The notes below the pieces were generated by a model. It had not been told where the DNA came from, searched no databases, and worked only from the letters and a program-made list of their open reading frames with translations. A stretch of 64,000 bases of DNA from Ephydatia muelleri (Eukaryota > Porifera > Demospongiae > Spongillida > Spongillidae), in contig JABACO010000021.1 in the NCBI GenBank assembly GCA_013339895.1, forward strand, positions 2,566,828 through 2,630,827. The letters are read 5' to 3'. Below are positions 32,303-43,754 of the stretch, piece after piece. A program made the translations under genes and the position numbers. Position 1 is the first letter of the stretch, and every line of letters starts with the position of its first letter.

Positions 32303-34915
32303 CAAGGGCGTAGACAGCTATTTATGAGTGGGGGGGCTAAACACACAAATTAGTTTTCATGGTTATGTCACGTGTACACAGGTAAAAAAATGTCGCTGCT
32401 ATCATGGCTTTCCAAGTTCAAGAAAACACCGCTAGAGGCCGAGAGTGAGAGTTCATTGTCTGTAGGTTGCGATGCGCCCAGCACCAGCAAGCGGCCGCCA
32501 ACTGATACATGTAGTGTTCTGCAATCAGTTGAACCCGAGGATGCAACTAGGCAAGCAAACGATTGTAGTAGTGCCGCTAACTCAGGTACTAGTACAACTT
32601 CATTGATAGATTTGTCAACGCCCTTGCAATCTTCAATCACACCTTTGGAGTCTGCACAATCATTACTTCCGCAAAGTGCTCACCAACCGATTTTGGCCTC
32701 TTTTCCTAAACGCACTTACGGCAAGCAAACACGTTCCTTTTGTTCATCTTGGTACAGAAAGTACCAATGGTTGCATTATCAAGAAGGAAGTGACACAGTA
32801 CTGTGTTACTATTGTGTATGATGGCAGACAAGCGAGGTCTGGTATTGCATGGAAACAAAGATGATGCTTTTGCAAAAAGTGGATATTCACATTGGAAAAA
32901 GGCACTGGAGAGATTTGATAAACATGAAAACTCTGCATCGCATCATGAAGCTGTAGACTTGCTTGTTACAATACCAAATAGCACATCGGATGTAGGTGAA
33001 ATGCTCAGCTCCGCTCTTGCAGAAGAGAAAGCTGAGAACCGAAAAATGCTATCAACTATAATAAGCACAATTCGCTACCTTGGAAGACAGGGGCTACCAT
33101 TGCGTGGCCACTACAAGTCAGGAGGTATTTCAGATGAAAAGGGGGAAATTGATTCCAATTTCCTTCAACTATTAAAGGTGCGCGCTGAAGATGATGAAGG
33201 TCTCAAAAAATGGTTGACAAAGAGCCAATGCAAATATACCAGTCCAGATGTGCAGAATGAAATTCTTCGTATTATGGCATTGTCGATTTTGCGAGACATA
33301 TCAAGTGAGCTAGCAGGGAAATGGTTTACCATTATGATTGATGAAACTACAGATGTCTCTAATGCTGAACAGATGGTTATCTGCTTGCGTTATGTTGATG
33401 CAAACTTGGAAGTTCACGAACAGTTCATAGGATTATACAATCTTGAACGTACTAATGCTGAAATGATTGTGAGTGTAGTAGAGGATGTGCTGTTACGTAT
33501 GAACTTAAGTATTACCAATTGTCGTGGCCAATGCTATGACGGGGCGAGCAACATGTCCGGAATATGAACGGGTGTTGCCACAAGAATAAATGCTCTTGAA
33601 TCTAGAGCACTCTACACTCATTGCTATGGCCATGCCTTAAACTTAGCAGTCCAAGATACTCTAAAAAGCATCAAAGTCATGGAGCAATGTCTAGAAATTG
33701 TTCATGAAATCACTAAACTCGTCAAAAAATCACCTAACCGAGATGCAATTTTCAAGCATATTAAGGATGAAATCTCAGGTGATGCCGTTCCTGGAATTCG
33801 TTTGTTATGCCCAACACGTTGGACCGTAAGAGCTGAAGCATTTTCTTCAATTTCAGAGAACTATAGAGCTCTAGTGTTGTGTTGGGATGCTGCCAGAGAG
33901 GCTACAAAGGACAGTGAGGCCAGAGTTGCTGCTCAAATGGAAAAATTCGAATTTTTTTTTGCGCTAGAACTGGGAAGAAAAATCCTTAACATGATTGACA
34001 ATTTGTCACGATCGCTGCAAGCCAAGCACATGTCTGCCTGTGAAGGCCAAAAACTGGTACAAGTAACTCTGAGTGCTCTGCAGTCAATACGAAGTGATGA
34101 ACAATTCAGCTTGTTTTGGCAATATGTTGACATAAGACGGTCACGTCTTGATGGAGCCATATCCTCTCCCGTCCTTACCAGACACAGAAAGGTTCCCAGA
34201 CTACGGGAAATAGGGGAAAGTGTGTCTGAGCAATCAATACAATTCAAGACTATTACAGAATAATATATTTTCAAGTCATTGACACTGCGATGGGTACTAT
34301 TAAAGACCGATTCGATCAGCAAGGTTTCCTCATGTTACAAAAGCTAGAAACCTTGTTAATTTCGCGATCGGCAATGGATAGAAGCACACTTTCTGAGATC
34401 ATTAGCGCGTATCGATCTGACTTCAAGAGTGCAGACACTCTAGAAACGCAGCTACTCCTGCTTCGATCCGCTGTTAACGGCGACCACCTCACAAATCTGC
34501 AGTCAATCGTGGATTACCTATAATCTTTGACACTTGAGCAGCGAGGATACTTCTGTGAAGTAATAAAACTTGTGAAATTGATTCTTGTCATGCCTGCAAC
34601 TAACGCAACGAGCGAAAGGTGTTTTAGCGCTACTACTGTTCAGCAAAGGATCAATTGGTGCATGTTACTTCACGTGCACAAGGATACAACAGATCAACTT
34701 ACATTACCAGATATAGTAAACGAATTCGTGTCTCATAACGCTAGTAGGAAGCATATGTTTTGAACGTTTGCATAGTTGTATCTCATGCTGAATTGCCGCG
34801 CACAAATTGAACAATTGTAATGATATTCATACAATTATGTATTCATACCATAGTATAAAACTGGGGGGGCTATTGCCCCCCTTGCCCCCCCCCCCCCCCC
34901 CTGTCTACGCCCTTG
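32303..34915 (+). mobile_element. hAT DNA transposon, 2613 bp, defective
   Basis: Terminal inverted repeats CAAGGGCGTAGACAG (32303-32317) and its exact reverse complement (34901-34915). Direct TACTA duplications flank both ends (32298-32302, 34916-34920). That is 5 bp, shorter than the usual 8 bp of hAT. A subterminal GGGGGGGCTA occurs near both ends, and a 17-C run abuts the right repeat. The interior encodes a broken hAT transposase of the TTF-zinc-finger (ZMYM1-like) branch. Confidence 0.9.
32390..34763 (+). pseudogene. hAT transposase (TTF zinc finger, DUF4371-like), disrupted
   Basis: Order of parts: Ser-rich N-terminus from ATG 32390; TTF-type finger (FPKRTYGKQTRSF, WLHYQEGSDTVLCYYC); DUF4371-like core with TIMIDETTDVSN (first catalytic Asp) and CYDGASNMSG (second Asp); YGHALNLAV; and the C-terminal dimerisation motif MPATNATSERCFSA. 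Breaks seen: a frameshift at about 32815; in-frame TGA at 33565 (a CGA-to-TGA-type change); a frameshift at about 34250; in-frame TAA at about 34521; and a deletion of about a dozen codons after the NATSERCFSA motif. The transposase cannot be made whole from this copy. Confidence 0.92.
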
Positions 34916-34920
34916 TACTA

Positions 34921-35636
34921 TACATAACTGAAAAATAAAAGTACATGGGACCTAACGCATGTTTTTTTGTTCAAGATTTAAATTTTCTTGATATTCTAGA
35001 AGTCTGAAATATCCTCTACACATTGCTGCTTGCGTACTGAGAATAGGAGTGTCTGTCATGGAGTTGTAATGCTCTGAATTTGTAATTAGCCATCCATTTC
35101 AACGCAAGCGTTACATTTCTATTGCGCGCGTACTGGAAATTTTAAAATGTATACGGTTATAGGTCCCTTTTCGCGGAAACGATTGTAAACGGATCGTTCT
35201 TCTTCGACAGAAGACAGGCTCTCCACTGTTCGGCATCAGGGCAGAGATCGCATTCCCCGGATTCAATCCCTATATGGAAGTACAATACTCACGAGGACCC
35301 ATACAGTTCCCTAGAAAAGTGGGTGTGGAGGAGGACTGGAATCAACATCTCATGCTGCACATTGTTTAATTCTGCATGCTATATGCATGTGTCTTCCAAC
35401 AGCCTCATATTACATGTATAAACCTGCGTCCTACACATTGCAGGGCATGCAGCACTTGGCCTCCAATGCTGAACTATAACTGCATGACCACCAGCATGCA
35501 ATCGAACAGTCAATGATGAACTCATTAGTCAATAGAAAATCTGCATTCTTGTGTGAGGTATATACACAAACACAATGCCGCCAGACTATATGACCCATAC
35601 TTACACCAACCAAACACTTACTAAAAGATTGGCATG
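34921..35636. other. no gene seen
   Basis: A stretch near 35103-35150 (GCAAGCGTTACATTTCTATT) is echoed at about 41060-41100 beside the Ginger element, so it belongs to an unnamed dispersed repeat. Otherwise nothing. Confidence 0.4.
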
Positions 35637-35800
35637 CATGGTTAGGGTGCTCCCATCATGCATGGTTAGGGTGCTCCCATCATGCATGGTTAGGGTGCTC
35701 CCATCATGCATGGTTAGGGTGCTCCCATCATGCATGGTTAGGGTGCTCCCATCATGCATGGTTAGGGTGCTCCCATCATGCATGGTTAGGGTGCTCCCAT
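35637..35800. repeat. 24-bp minisatellite, 7 copies
   Basis: Units of GCATGGTTAGGGTGCTCCCA plus TCAT, essentially identical. Because 24 is divisible by 3, it yields repeated open frames (CMVRVLPS on +) that are artefacts. Confidence 0.95.
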
Positions 35801-36316
35801 CGTCAGTTACTACATATCACTATCACCAGCAGCTAGGTCCCACATCTGCACTGAGTATACATCACTGCACATCGAGCTCGTGCCCCATGCAGCTACGTCT
35901 TTATATGCATAATTATATATATACGGGTTAGGCGGTAGACCTTTTCTACCGACCCGCCCGCTCCAGTTTAAAGGGCGCTTACCTATTCGAGGACAGTTTC
36001 TTTTAAAGTGACCGTTCTCGTTGCAATGCATGGATTTTCTGCCGTTCGAGGAACGTATTAGGCTCCCAGCGGACTGAGTATTGAAGCTTAGCTTGCATGG
36101 AAGTTAGTGTATATGGTAGGACCCGGCGACGAGAGCCAACCGGGCCCCGCGGGACATGCAAACCTGAGTACAGGCCCTTATACTCGACTGTGCATTTTAA
36201 TTCAGAAAACAGTGCCGGCCGAATTAAACCGCATAACATGTCAGTGTTATATTGGAACATTCAATTACAATATGTATATGGTGCGGGGCCCCATACATGT
36301 ACATATAGGTCCGGTG

Positions 36317-36404
36317 TAGTCACGTACCCAGACCCAACGTTACGCAGTCGTACATCACCGCTACGTGTAAGTAGGTAGCGGTGATGGGTCTGGATACGAG
36401 ACTA
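36317..36404. mobile_element. 88-bp Mutator-like MITE with 9-bp duplication
   Basis: Begins TAGTCACGTACCCAGACCC and ends GGGTCTGGATACGAGACTA. Flanks GGTCCGGTG (36308-36316) and GGTCCGGCG (36405-36413) are a 9-bp target duplication with one mismatch. It is the same family as the insertions at 58040 and 60023, older by the mismatches in its ends. Confidence 0.88.
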
Positions 36405-36413
36405 GGTCCGGCG

Positions 36414-37931
36414 TCACAGGAAAAAACTGGAATCCCTGAAAATTCTGCCCCCCCCGTACCATTTTTCCTATAGGATTTTTGGCACATCCGCTCCAATTTT
36501 CGGCATCCCTTTAGGAAAATAGGCATCCTTTAGCAACGCCACTCCAATTTTACTAGAACATATAGGCATCTCTAATTAACCCTAAGCATAACGATGGAAA
36601 TCTAGAATGAAATAAACAACACTGGCCTTCCTTGCAAAAAGAAAATGGAGGACTATTTCAAAGCTTTTTAACGAACTGCTACTCAATTAGTGAATTTACT
36701 GCACCTGATAAAAAGTTAAATTAGTAATGTAAGAATTAATGATCTGATGCGCATCAAGAAGTAGCTGCATTGAATGAAATAGTGACACAAGCTTTGCATT
36801 GATGTTACATCTGTTTAACTGTTCAAAATGTTGCTTTCCATAGCTTATCTGGAGATCACCGGGACGATAACATTAGATTCGTTGATTTGTGGATCATGTA
36901 CGTTGTGATTAGCAGCCGCAGTCTTAATGAAACTCCTGTGATACAGCGACAGCTAGAGAAACAGACTGAATAAAGCAATTTTCATCAGCAGCATTCCTAG
37001 CTGTCACTAACGGGCAGTGAGACATATGCAGCAAGCCACTGCTACACTGTTCCTTCATATTCTATTAAGCCATCACTCGTGAATCCTTATGGAAAAGAAG
37101 CTTCTTTTATTGCTCACCTACTGGCACAATTCATCCAGATCATAAGAATTCATCAGAAAAATACATGTTCCCAAGTAAATGAACAGGCTTCAACTTCGTA
37201 TTGGTGGATCTGCACCACACTTCAAGTTTAAGCAGATGATTTTAAAAAAAAAAGTGGAGCATTAGTAAAATCAACTAGAACTACAATAAGCGCTTCATCA
37301 TCTTCTTTGGTTTCATAAAACGATGCACATGCTCCTGACGACCATAGACGTAAAATGTTCGGAGAATACAGCTGCTCCATTGTAGCTTTCATGCTACTCT
37401 GGACTGCTGCTTTTCCGCCATTCAACCTTGCGGGTAAGCCATGTATTCTCACAGTCTACACTGTCATCTATTCCTTTTCCTCAGCTTTTTCTTTTTAATT
37501 CACAATTGTCAGTATTCCATGATATCTCTACTTCAGCTACTGGATCAAGTAAACGCTTAAGTGGGGCACAGTGGAGGGGTTTTCCTTTCAATGTTTCTAC
37601 TGTTGCCCAGGTCTTTATGAATGATTTAAGGGCCAAGCCATGGTTTCGCTAGTTAACCTCCAGTTCTGTGACTGTTCTTTGCATGTGACTTCAATGCCTT
37701 GTGCCTCACTTTAAATATTGTGTTTTTAAAATCATACTGTAGCTTCTGTCTAGTTTGTGCACTGAGAATATTTTGTGTAACCTCCCATGGTGTGAAGCAT
37801 GAAAGGTAAATAAAAAATATTTATGTAAATAAATTTTTATATTAGATTTCAGAACTCAGAAATGTGATTTCACACCAATTCTTAAGCACTGAGCGGAATT
37901 GCACAAATCTGTAATGGAGTTGCAAGGCCAG
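36414..37931. other. no gene seen
   Basis: AT-rich interval between two transposons. No family-level coding resemblance found. Confidence 0.4.
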
Positions 37932-38509
37932 CCGGTGTTGCAGGACTCCTGTATAAATGGACTCCCCAGTCATTGATGCCTAGGCATATATGACTCCCAG
38001 TCAATTACGCCTAGGCATAATTGAGTCTCCAGTCATTGACACCTAGGCATATATGAATCCCCAGTCATATGTGCCTAGGCATAATTGACTCCCGCCTGAT
38101 GCAAATGACTCCTGGGGGTTATTGTAGCCTAGGCTTAATTGACTCCCGGTCATTTACACCTAGACCCTCCAGTCGGCAGTGACTAGGCATATACGACGCC
38201 TGCTTGTGCATACTTGCGTGGCATCTTTACTCTCCTGTACTATATAATATAATATGTAGAAGGTATAAGAACACGCTTGATTGCACTTGTACTGCAAAAA
38301 AAAAAAGAAGCACACAAACACACTGATACTGATACATTGATAATAGATTGTGCTATTTAGAGCAACTTGAACATAACCATGTGTCAGGAATACATTTTTG
38401 CTCAATGTTCACACATCTGAAATGATACCACTGGTGACATGAATAACATTTGAGTCCGATGATTCTGGTAGCTTGCATATGCAGATAAGGTGGACATTGA
38501 AGATTCTCA

Positions 38510-38968
38510 GTTTATTCCTTTTAATTCCTCTTCGTTCCAGGGCAGGGTGAAATGGTTTTAAGCACTTTTGGTTCAAGCAAGCAATTTAATGGTCACGCAT
38601 TTTTGATTGCTCAAAAGCAATTCCCATTCCGTCTTCCCCCAATGCAGCATGGTAAGCAAAAGCAATGGAAAACAATCCACAATCCTTCCCACCAGCCTGC
38701 TGTTGGACAGGAATAGCTTTGACAGTTAAAGTGTTACCATTTGCAGCCTCTTTGTAGATCCTGTAATGCACCATCACTTTTTATTGCTGAAGAAAACCCC
38801 TTATTTTGGCAGAGCAATGTTGATTGAAGGCCTCCTAGTTGTGGAAACTGTTTCTTCATAAGATTGCATGCAGCTTGAATATGCTCATCATTCAACATTT
38901 TGTTGTTTTCTATAGCATCTTTGTGCTTGAGACCGAGGCACATTTCATCGAACCAGTATAGTATTTTC
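38510..38968 (-). pseudogene. Ulp1/SENP-like (C48) protease domain of the Ginger element, degenerate
   Basis: After a candidate acceptor the minus strand reads ILYWFDEMCLGLK, then MLNDEHIQAACNLMKKQFP and, in another frame, IPVQQQAGGKDCGLFSIAFA. The last carries the Q and catalytic Cys of Ulp1 (Q...DCG). The middle of the domain, where the catalytic His and Asp should lie, is missing and the two parts are out of frame. It lies downstream of the integrase in the same orientation. Confidence 0.78.
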
Positions 38969-39129
38969 TAAAATATGACATACAAAAGTAATTATATAAA
39001 CATTTAATATTATAATCTAACTTCTTTGGCTGGTCATCTTTCTTGCTTGTTCTGTTTACAATTTTCTTCATTAAACAGTGCACTTTTCATTCTATTGTAT
39101 TATTTATATAGAAAAGTGTTTACCTGTTC

Positions 39130-40883
39130 AGATTGGATTAGGAGTGAATGTTTTAAGGCGAGAAAGGTTTACAGTAATTTTCAACACTTTTCTCCAATCG
39201 ACAGACTCCTTGATCTAATACTTCATGCACTTTATAAGACCACAGCCATCTTGCTGCAGTTTATCTCCCTTCTTAGAGTCTCGATGGCTGTTTCTAAGAA
39301 GTACTAGATCCTCTGGACCAAATTCCTACATATACAGGGGGTATTGCATTGTATATATAAAAGTTATGTTACAGTGTAGTATGCAGTACATACGTTCAGA
39401 TTGCAATGTTTTTTGTCATAGTAAAATTTGTCCCTTTCCTGTGCCTTCTTGATATTCATTTCCACTTTGGAATTATTGCACTCTTGATCTTATGCATCTC
39501 ATTTGCATGAAGATTTATCTGGTTGACATTCTGGTGACTATTTCCATGATGGCTAATTCCACCGTGCATGTGTGCTACCCTTGTCACCAGAGCTGCTATT
39601 GTGACTACAATTACCATCACCGTCATCATAGCCATCATCAATTTTATCATCAGTTGTAGCCCCAACATGATTATTGGTAACCTCAGCATCACAACTGTTG
39701 CCATCTGCAGCATCACACCCTTCATCTCTTTTTGTATCCCCATCACTATTATCCTCACCATCACTCTTCAATCACCATCAACACAATCACCTCCCTAATC
39801 ATCTTGAGATTGATTGGTATTATCATCTTCACTAACAGCATTATTGCCGATGATGTCTTCTGCTTTTAACGCATACTCCATATCAATGGATAACTTTGGT
39901 TTTGTACAATTTATGTATGGGATTAGAGTTATGTAAAAGACTAGCTGACAGATGGTCATCGCAGTCATTCTGATTGCTATTGATGTGTTTAATAAGTGAT
40001 GCTTGCAGCGTCTGATTGAATCGTTCAGTTATAAACCATTTGTTTGCTGGTGATACGCTGAAGAAACTTTGTGATTGGTTCTTGTACATTGAAAGAGTTC
40101 TTGTTGGACTGCATTAACAAATTCTCTCCCTTGATCTGATATTATGACCTCACAACATCCTAGCCTATGCCCAAGAAAATGATGAATTCTTAAAAGTCAT
40201 GCTATATGGAATATACTTACTGCAGAAACACTATACAAGAACAGTGCTACTCCATGAGCAGACTTATCTTTAAGTGGAGCAGCTTCCGGCCACTTGCTAA
40301 AGGAATCAACCAAAGTCACCACATACTTATTTCCATTTAAAGTTGTGGGCAGTGGACCTTTGAACCTGTTGCACAAAAATAGCCAACATGCTATGCATTA
40401 TTTAGTATTCCATTATGAATAAAGAGCAATGCCACACATTTGGAACAGGAACAATTGGATGGAGTTTGCTGTTAGATTTGGGAAATTTTGCATTCATTTT
40501 TTGACACTGCTCGCAGTGCTGAACAAATTTTCTGATCTCTTCGTTAATATTTCGCCAATGAAAATGACCTGAAACGTTCTCAATTGTTTTATCTCTACCT
40601 AGTTGGCACCCTACAGCCCAATCCATGAAAAGTTATATTTATACGTACATATCTTCTATTCCAGAATGGTACGACTCCATATCCGCTTTTTTTCATCGTC
40701 TGATGGCACGCAAATCTTCCACTTTGATGCCTCGTCGATACCATCTTTCTTGTAGTATAACTATTCTGTTTCAAACTTGAAATTATTTTTACACTTGCGT
40801 CTTACATTTGCCTTCTCTCCCTTTGTCATGCCCTTGCTACTACGTAAATACGTCTCCACAGCAGTGAACTCATCATCCGCCAT
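39130..40883 (-). pseudogene. Ginger integrase (zinc-binding, rve core, GPY/F tail), disrupted
   Basis: Starts at ATG 40883 (MADDEFTAVETYL) and soon meets an in-frame stop before LYYKKDG. Then come the zinc-binding H2C2 region (GHFHWRNINEEI, HCEQCQKMN, about 40480-40620) and the integrase core with LVDSFSKWPEAAPLKDKS (first acidic residue, about 40280), ISDQGREF (second, about 40130) and YHQQTNG/RFNQTLQ (about 40040, frameshifted). An Asp/Asn-rich linker follows, then a KKAQERDKFYYDKKH helix (about 39430) and a GPY/F-like tail starting EFGPEDLVLLRNSHRDSKKG (about 39300). Closest family known to me: Ginger transposases and the domesticated KRBA2. Introns, stops and shifts make it inactive. Confidence 0.85.
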
Positions 40884-41207
40884 AGTAGCTCTCTTTAAGC
40901 GCACCTAAAAAAAAACCTGGTTCTTAGAATTCCAGCTGGAGAGTCATTGTGGGAGTCATTAGTACCTTAGGTGTTAACGACTGGGGGAGTAATTTATGCC
41001 TGGGAGTCAATTATGCCTCTGACACCAGCACTGAATTTTCAATCAGCTATATGTTTCAGCGCAAGCGTTACGTTTCTATCACTGGTACTGGAAATTTCTA
41101 TAATGTATGTCACGCAGCCAGTATCACACAACAACACCAAATAGTACAACACAATAGATGACAGCACCAACCGACAAGAGAAACATAATCAACCCACAAC
41201 ACCTAAA

Positions 41208-42207
41208 NNNNNNNNNNNNNNNNNNNNNNNNNNNNNNNNNNNNNNNNNNNNNNNNNNNNNNNNNNNNNNNNNNNNNNNNNNNNNNNNNNNNNNNNNNNNN
41301 NNNNNNNNNNNNNNNNNNNNNNNNNNNNNNNNNNNNNNNNNNNNNNNNNNNNNNNNNNNNNNNNNNNNNNNNNNNNNNNNNNNNNNNNNNNNNNNNNNNN
41401 NNNNNNNNNNNNNNNNNNNNNNNNNNNNNNNNNNNNNNNNNNNNNNNNNNNNNNNNNNNNNNNNNNNNNNNNNNNNNNNNNNNNNNNNNNNNNNNNNNNN
41501 NNNNNNNNNNNNNNNNNNNNNNNNNNNNNNNNNNNNNNNNNNNNNNNNNNNNNNNNNNNNNNNNNNNNNNNNNNNNNNNNNNNNNNNNNNNNNNNNNNNN
41601 NNNNNNNNNNNNNNNNNNNNNNNNNNNNNNNNNNNNNNNNNNNNNNNNNNNNNNNNNNNNNNNNNNNNNNNNNNNNNNNNNNNNNNNNNNNNNNNNNNNN
41701 NNNNNNNNNNNNNNNNNNNNNNNNNNNNNNNNNNNNNNNNNNNNNNNNNNNNNNNNNNNNNNNNNNNNNNNNNNNNNNNNNNNNNNNNNNNNNNNNNNNN
41801 NNNNNNNNNNNNNNNNNNNNNNNNNNNNNNNNNNNNNNNNNNNNNNNNNNNNNNNNNNNNNNNNNNNNNNNNNNNNNNNNNNNNNNNNNNNNNNNNNNNN
41901 NNNNNNNNNNNNNNNNNNNNNNNNNNNNNNNNNNNNNNNNNNNNNNNNNNNNNNNNNNNNNNNNNNNNNNNNNNNNNNNNNNNNNNNNNNNNNNNNNNNN
42001 NNNNNNNNNNNNNNNNNNNNNNNNNNNNNNNNNNNNNNNNNNNNNNNNNNNNNNNNNNNNNNNNNNNNNNNNNNNNNNNNNNNNNNNNNNNNNNNNNNNN
42101 NNNNNNNNNNNNNNNNNNNNNNNNNNNNNNNNNNNNNNNNNNNNNNNNNNNNNNNNNNNNNNNNNNNNNNNNNNNNNNNNNNNNNNNNNNNNNNNNNNNN
42201 NNNNNNN
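41208..42207. other. assembly gap, exactly 1000 N
   Basis: A run of exactly 1000 N. The round number suggests a placeholder rather than a measured gap. The open frames across it are artefacts. Confidence 0.99.
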
Positions 42208-43676
42208 ACATGCATGTTTAAGCTTATCTTATTGTGCATGTATGAACTTGGGACTGTTGGGAGTGAATGCATTTTTAAAAAAGTAATCTAATATATAGAT
42301 AGTATAGTAATGTACTTTCATGCATGGGACTTCGTATTTGATACGTAAAAAAATGCATGTACTCTGCAATGGAAACCTTTGTAACGAAATCTAAAGTCAT
42401 TGTCACTAATTGAAAAACAGATGAAGCAAGGTAAGAAGCTACGGGAAACTTAAATCATTTTTGTGTTGCGTATCCCATGCATTTGCGTATATTACCGATC
42501 GTTTTTATTTTGATCTTAAGTTTGTGGTAAGGTAAGCTGCCATTATGATATTAATTAGAACGGGTTTTTAAACGGACTGTACAAGTCAAACGCATCGTCT
42601 GGAGGACGTTTTAACACCACCAAGTGTCACTACTGATGGATGCGCATCATATCATCGTTTTAAAAGTTTTGCAGCATCTTTTGTTTTGTATATCCACTCG
42701 CACCTCTGAGGGTGGTTCACGATGAGTGCCACTCAATTGAACAGACAACCAGCAACTTAACGCCGCCAACATATCTGGAAGTATCCGAAGTGAAGTTCTA
42801 AACACACAAAAAATGCATATGCATTCTCTGCCTGCAACTATGTCACTTTCTGTTAGTTCGAGGGGTAGTGATTTAATTAAAAAAAAAAAAAAAGCCATGC
42901 ATTGCAAGAGCTAGCAAAAGCCCTCCTTTTCCCCATCTTTGTATTCATAAGTCATGAGACATAGATTTCAAGCTTAAAACTTTGTTAGAAGTGGGGTTAC
43001 GCGGAAGAGCTACTTCAAGTCAAAAGAGGCTTCGTGACCTCCATTGAAAATTACCGGAAGTGAGTACTAAATGAGCCATAGCTTGCATGATGCAAATTGG
43101 CATCGCTAAGTTACGTGGTATACGGTTACTACACAAATCTACACAAAAAAAGAATGAGTTTCAAAACCCTACCTCTTAATTTTACAGCCTCCTGGGAATC
43201 GCTGGAATTCAGCAAAACAAACCTTGTTTGGAAAATTATTGAGAGACGTACCACAAACTTTCTGCATTCCAAAGATGTCTTACTTGCTCGATGATGTATC
43301 TCCCTGCGAGTAAGCCAAATAAGAACGGGGGGGGGGGGGGGGGGGGGGGATAACCGCCACAGTTGATATTACCCTTTTGCGAACTATAGCCACGCCCCTA
43401 AGTAGTTAACTTGTTTTCACGTGCGTACTGCCGTGATATACGCATACAATTTTATGTAATTAGAAAAAAAATTCAACTACCTAGCTCTGTGGTACAAGAA
43501 TTAAGTAGGTTTTGATTTTGTGTATACATGACTATATGTATATTTCGAAATGCAGCGCTACGAAACTCTACAAGCTTGAGAGCGAGATGGTAGGTTTATA
43601 AAAACATAAGATTGCGATTCCTTAGTTTCTGGGTAATGTCTTGCGCATGCGCACAAAGACCTTGTCCATCGCCTAT

Positions 43677-43754
<78 letters not shown>

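Larger units (their letters stand above)
37936..41024 (-). mobile_element. Ginger-type DNA transposon, 3089 bp, defective
   Basis: The ends are TGTTGCAGG (37936) and, on the minus strand from 41024, TGTCAGAGG. CCGG (37932-37935) and CCAG (41025-41028) flank them, consistent with a 4-bp CCGG duplication after one CpG decay. Subterminal repeats of GACTCCC, CCAGTCATT and GCCTAGGCATA fill 37960-38165 and recur, weaker, at 40934-41018. Coding order on the minus strand is integrase, GPY/F-like tail, Ulp1-like protease. That combination of a gypsy-like integrase in a cut-and-paste element marks the Ginger group. Confidence 0.8.

Noticed and set aside
35575..35931. 118-codon repeat protein (CMVRVLPS units)
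   Set aside because: Artefact of a 24-bp minisatellite whose period is a multiple of three; no start context or family resemblance.
35879..36110. Minus-strand zinc-knuckle-like frame (MHCNENGHFKRNCP)
   Set aside because: Resembles a retroelement CCHC knuckle, but the first Cys is replaced by Ser and no gag context surrounds it; too weak to annotate.
41124..42291. Frames of over 340 codons across the N run
   Set aside because: They consist of unknown residues over the assembly gap.
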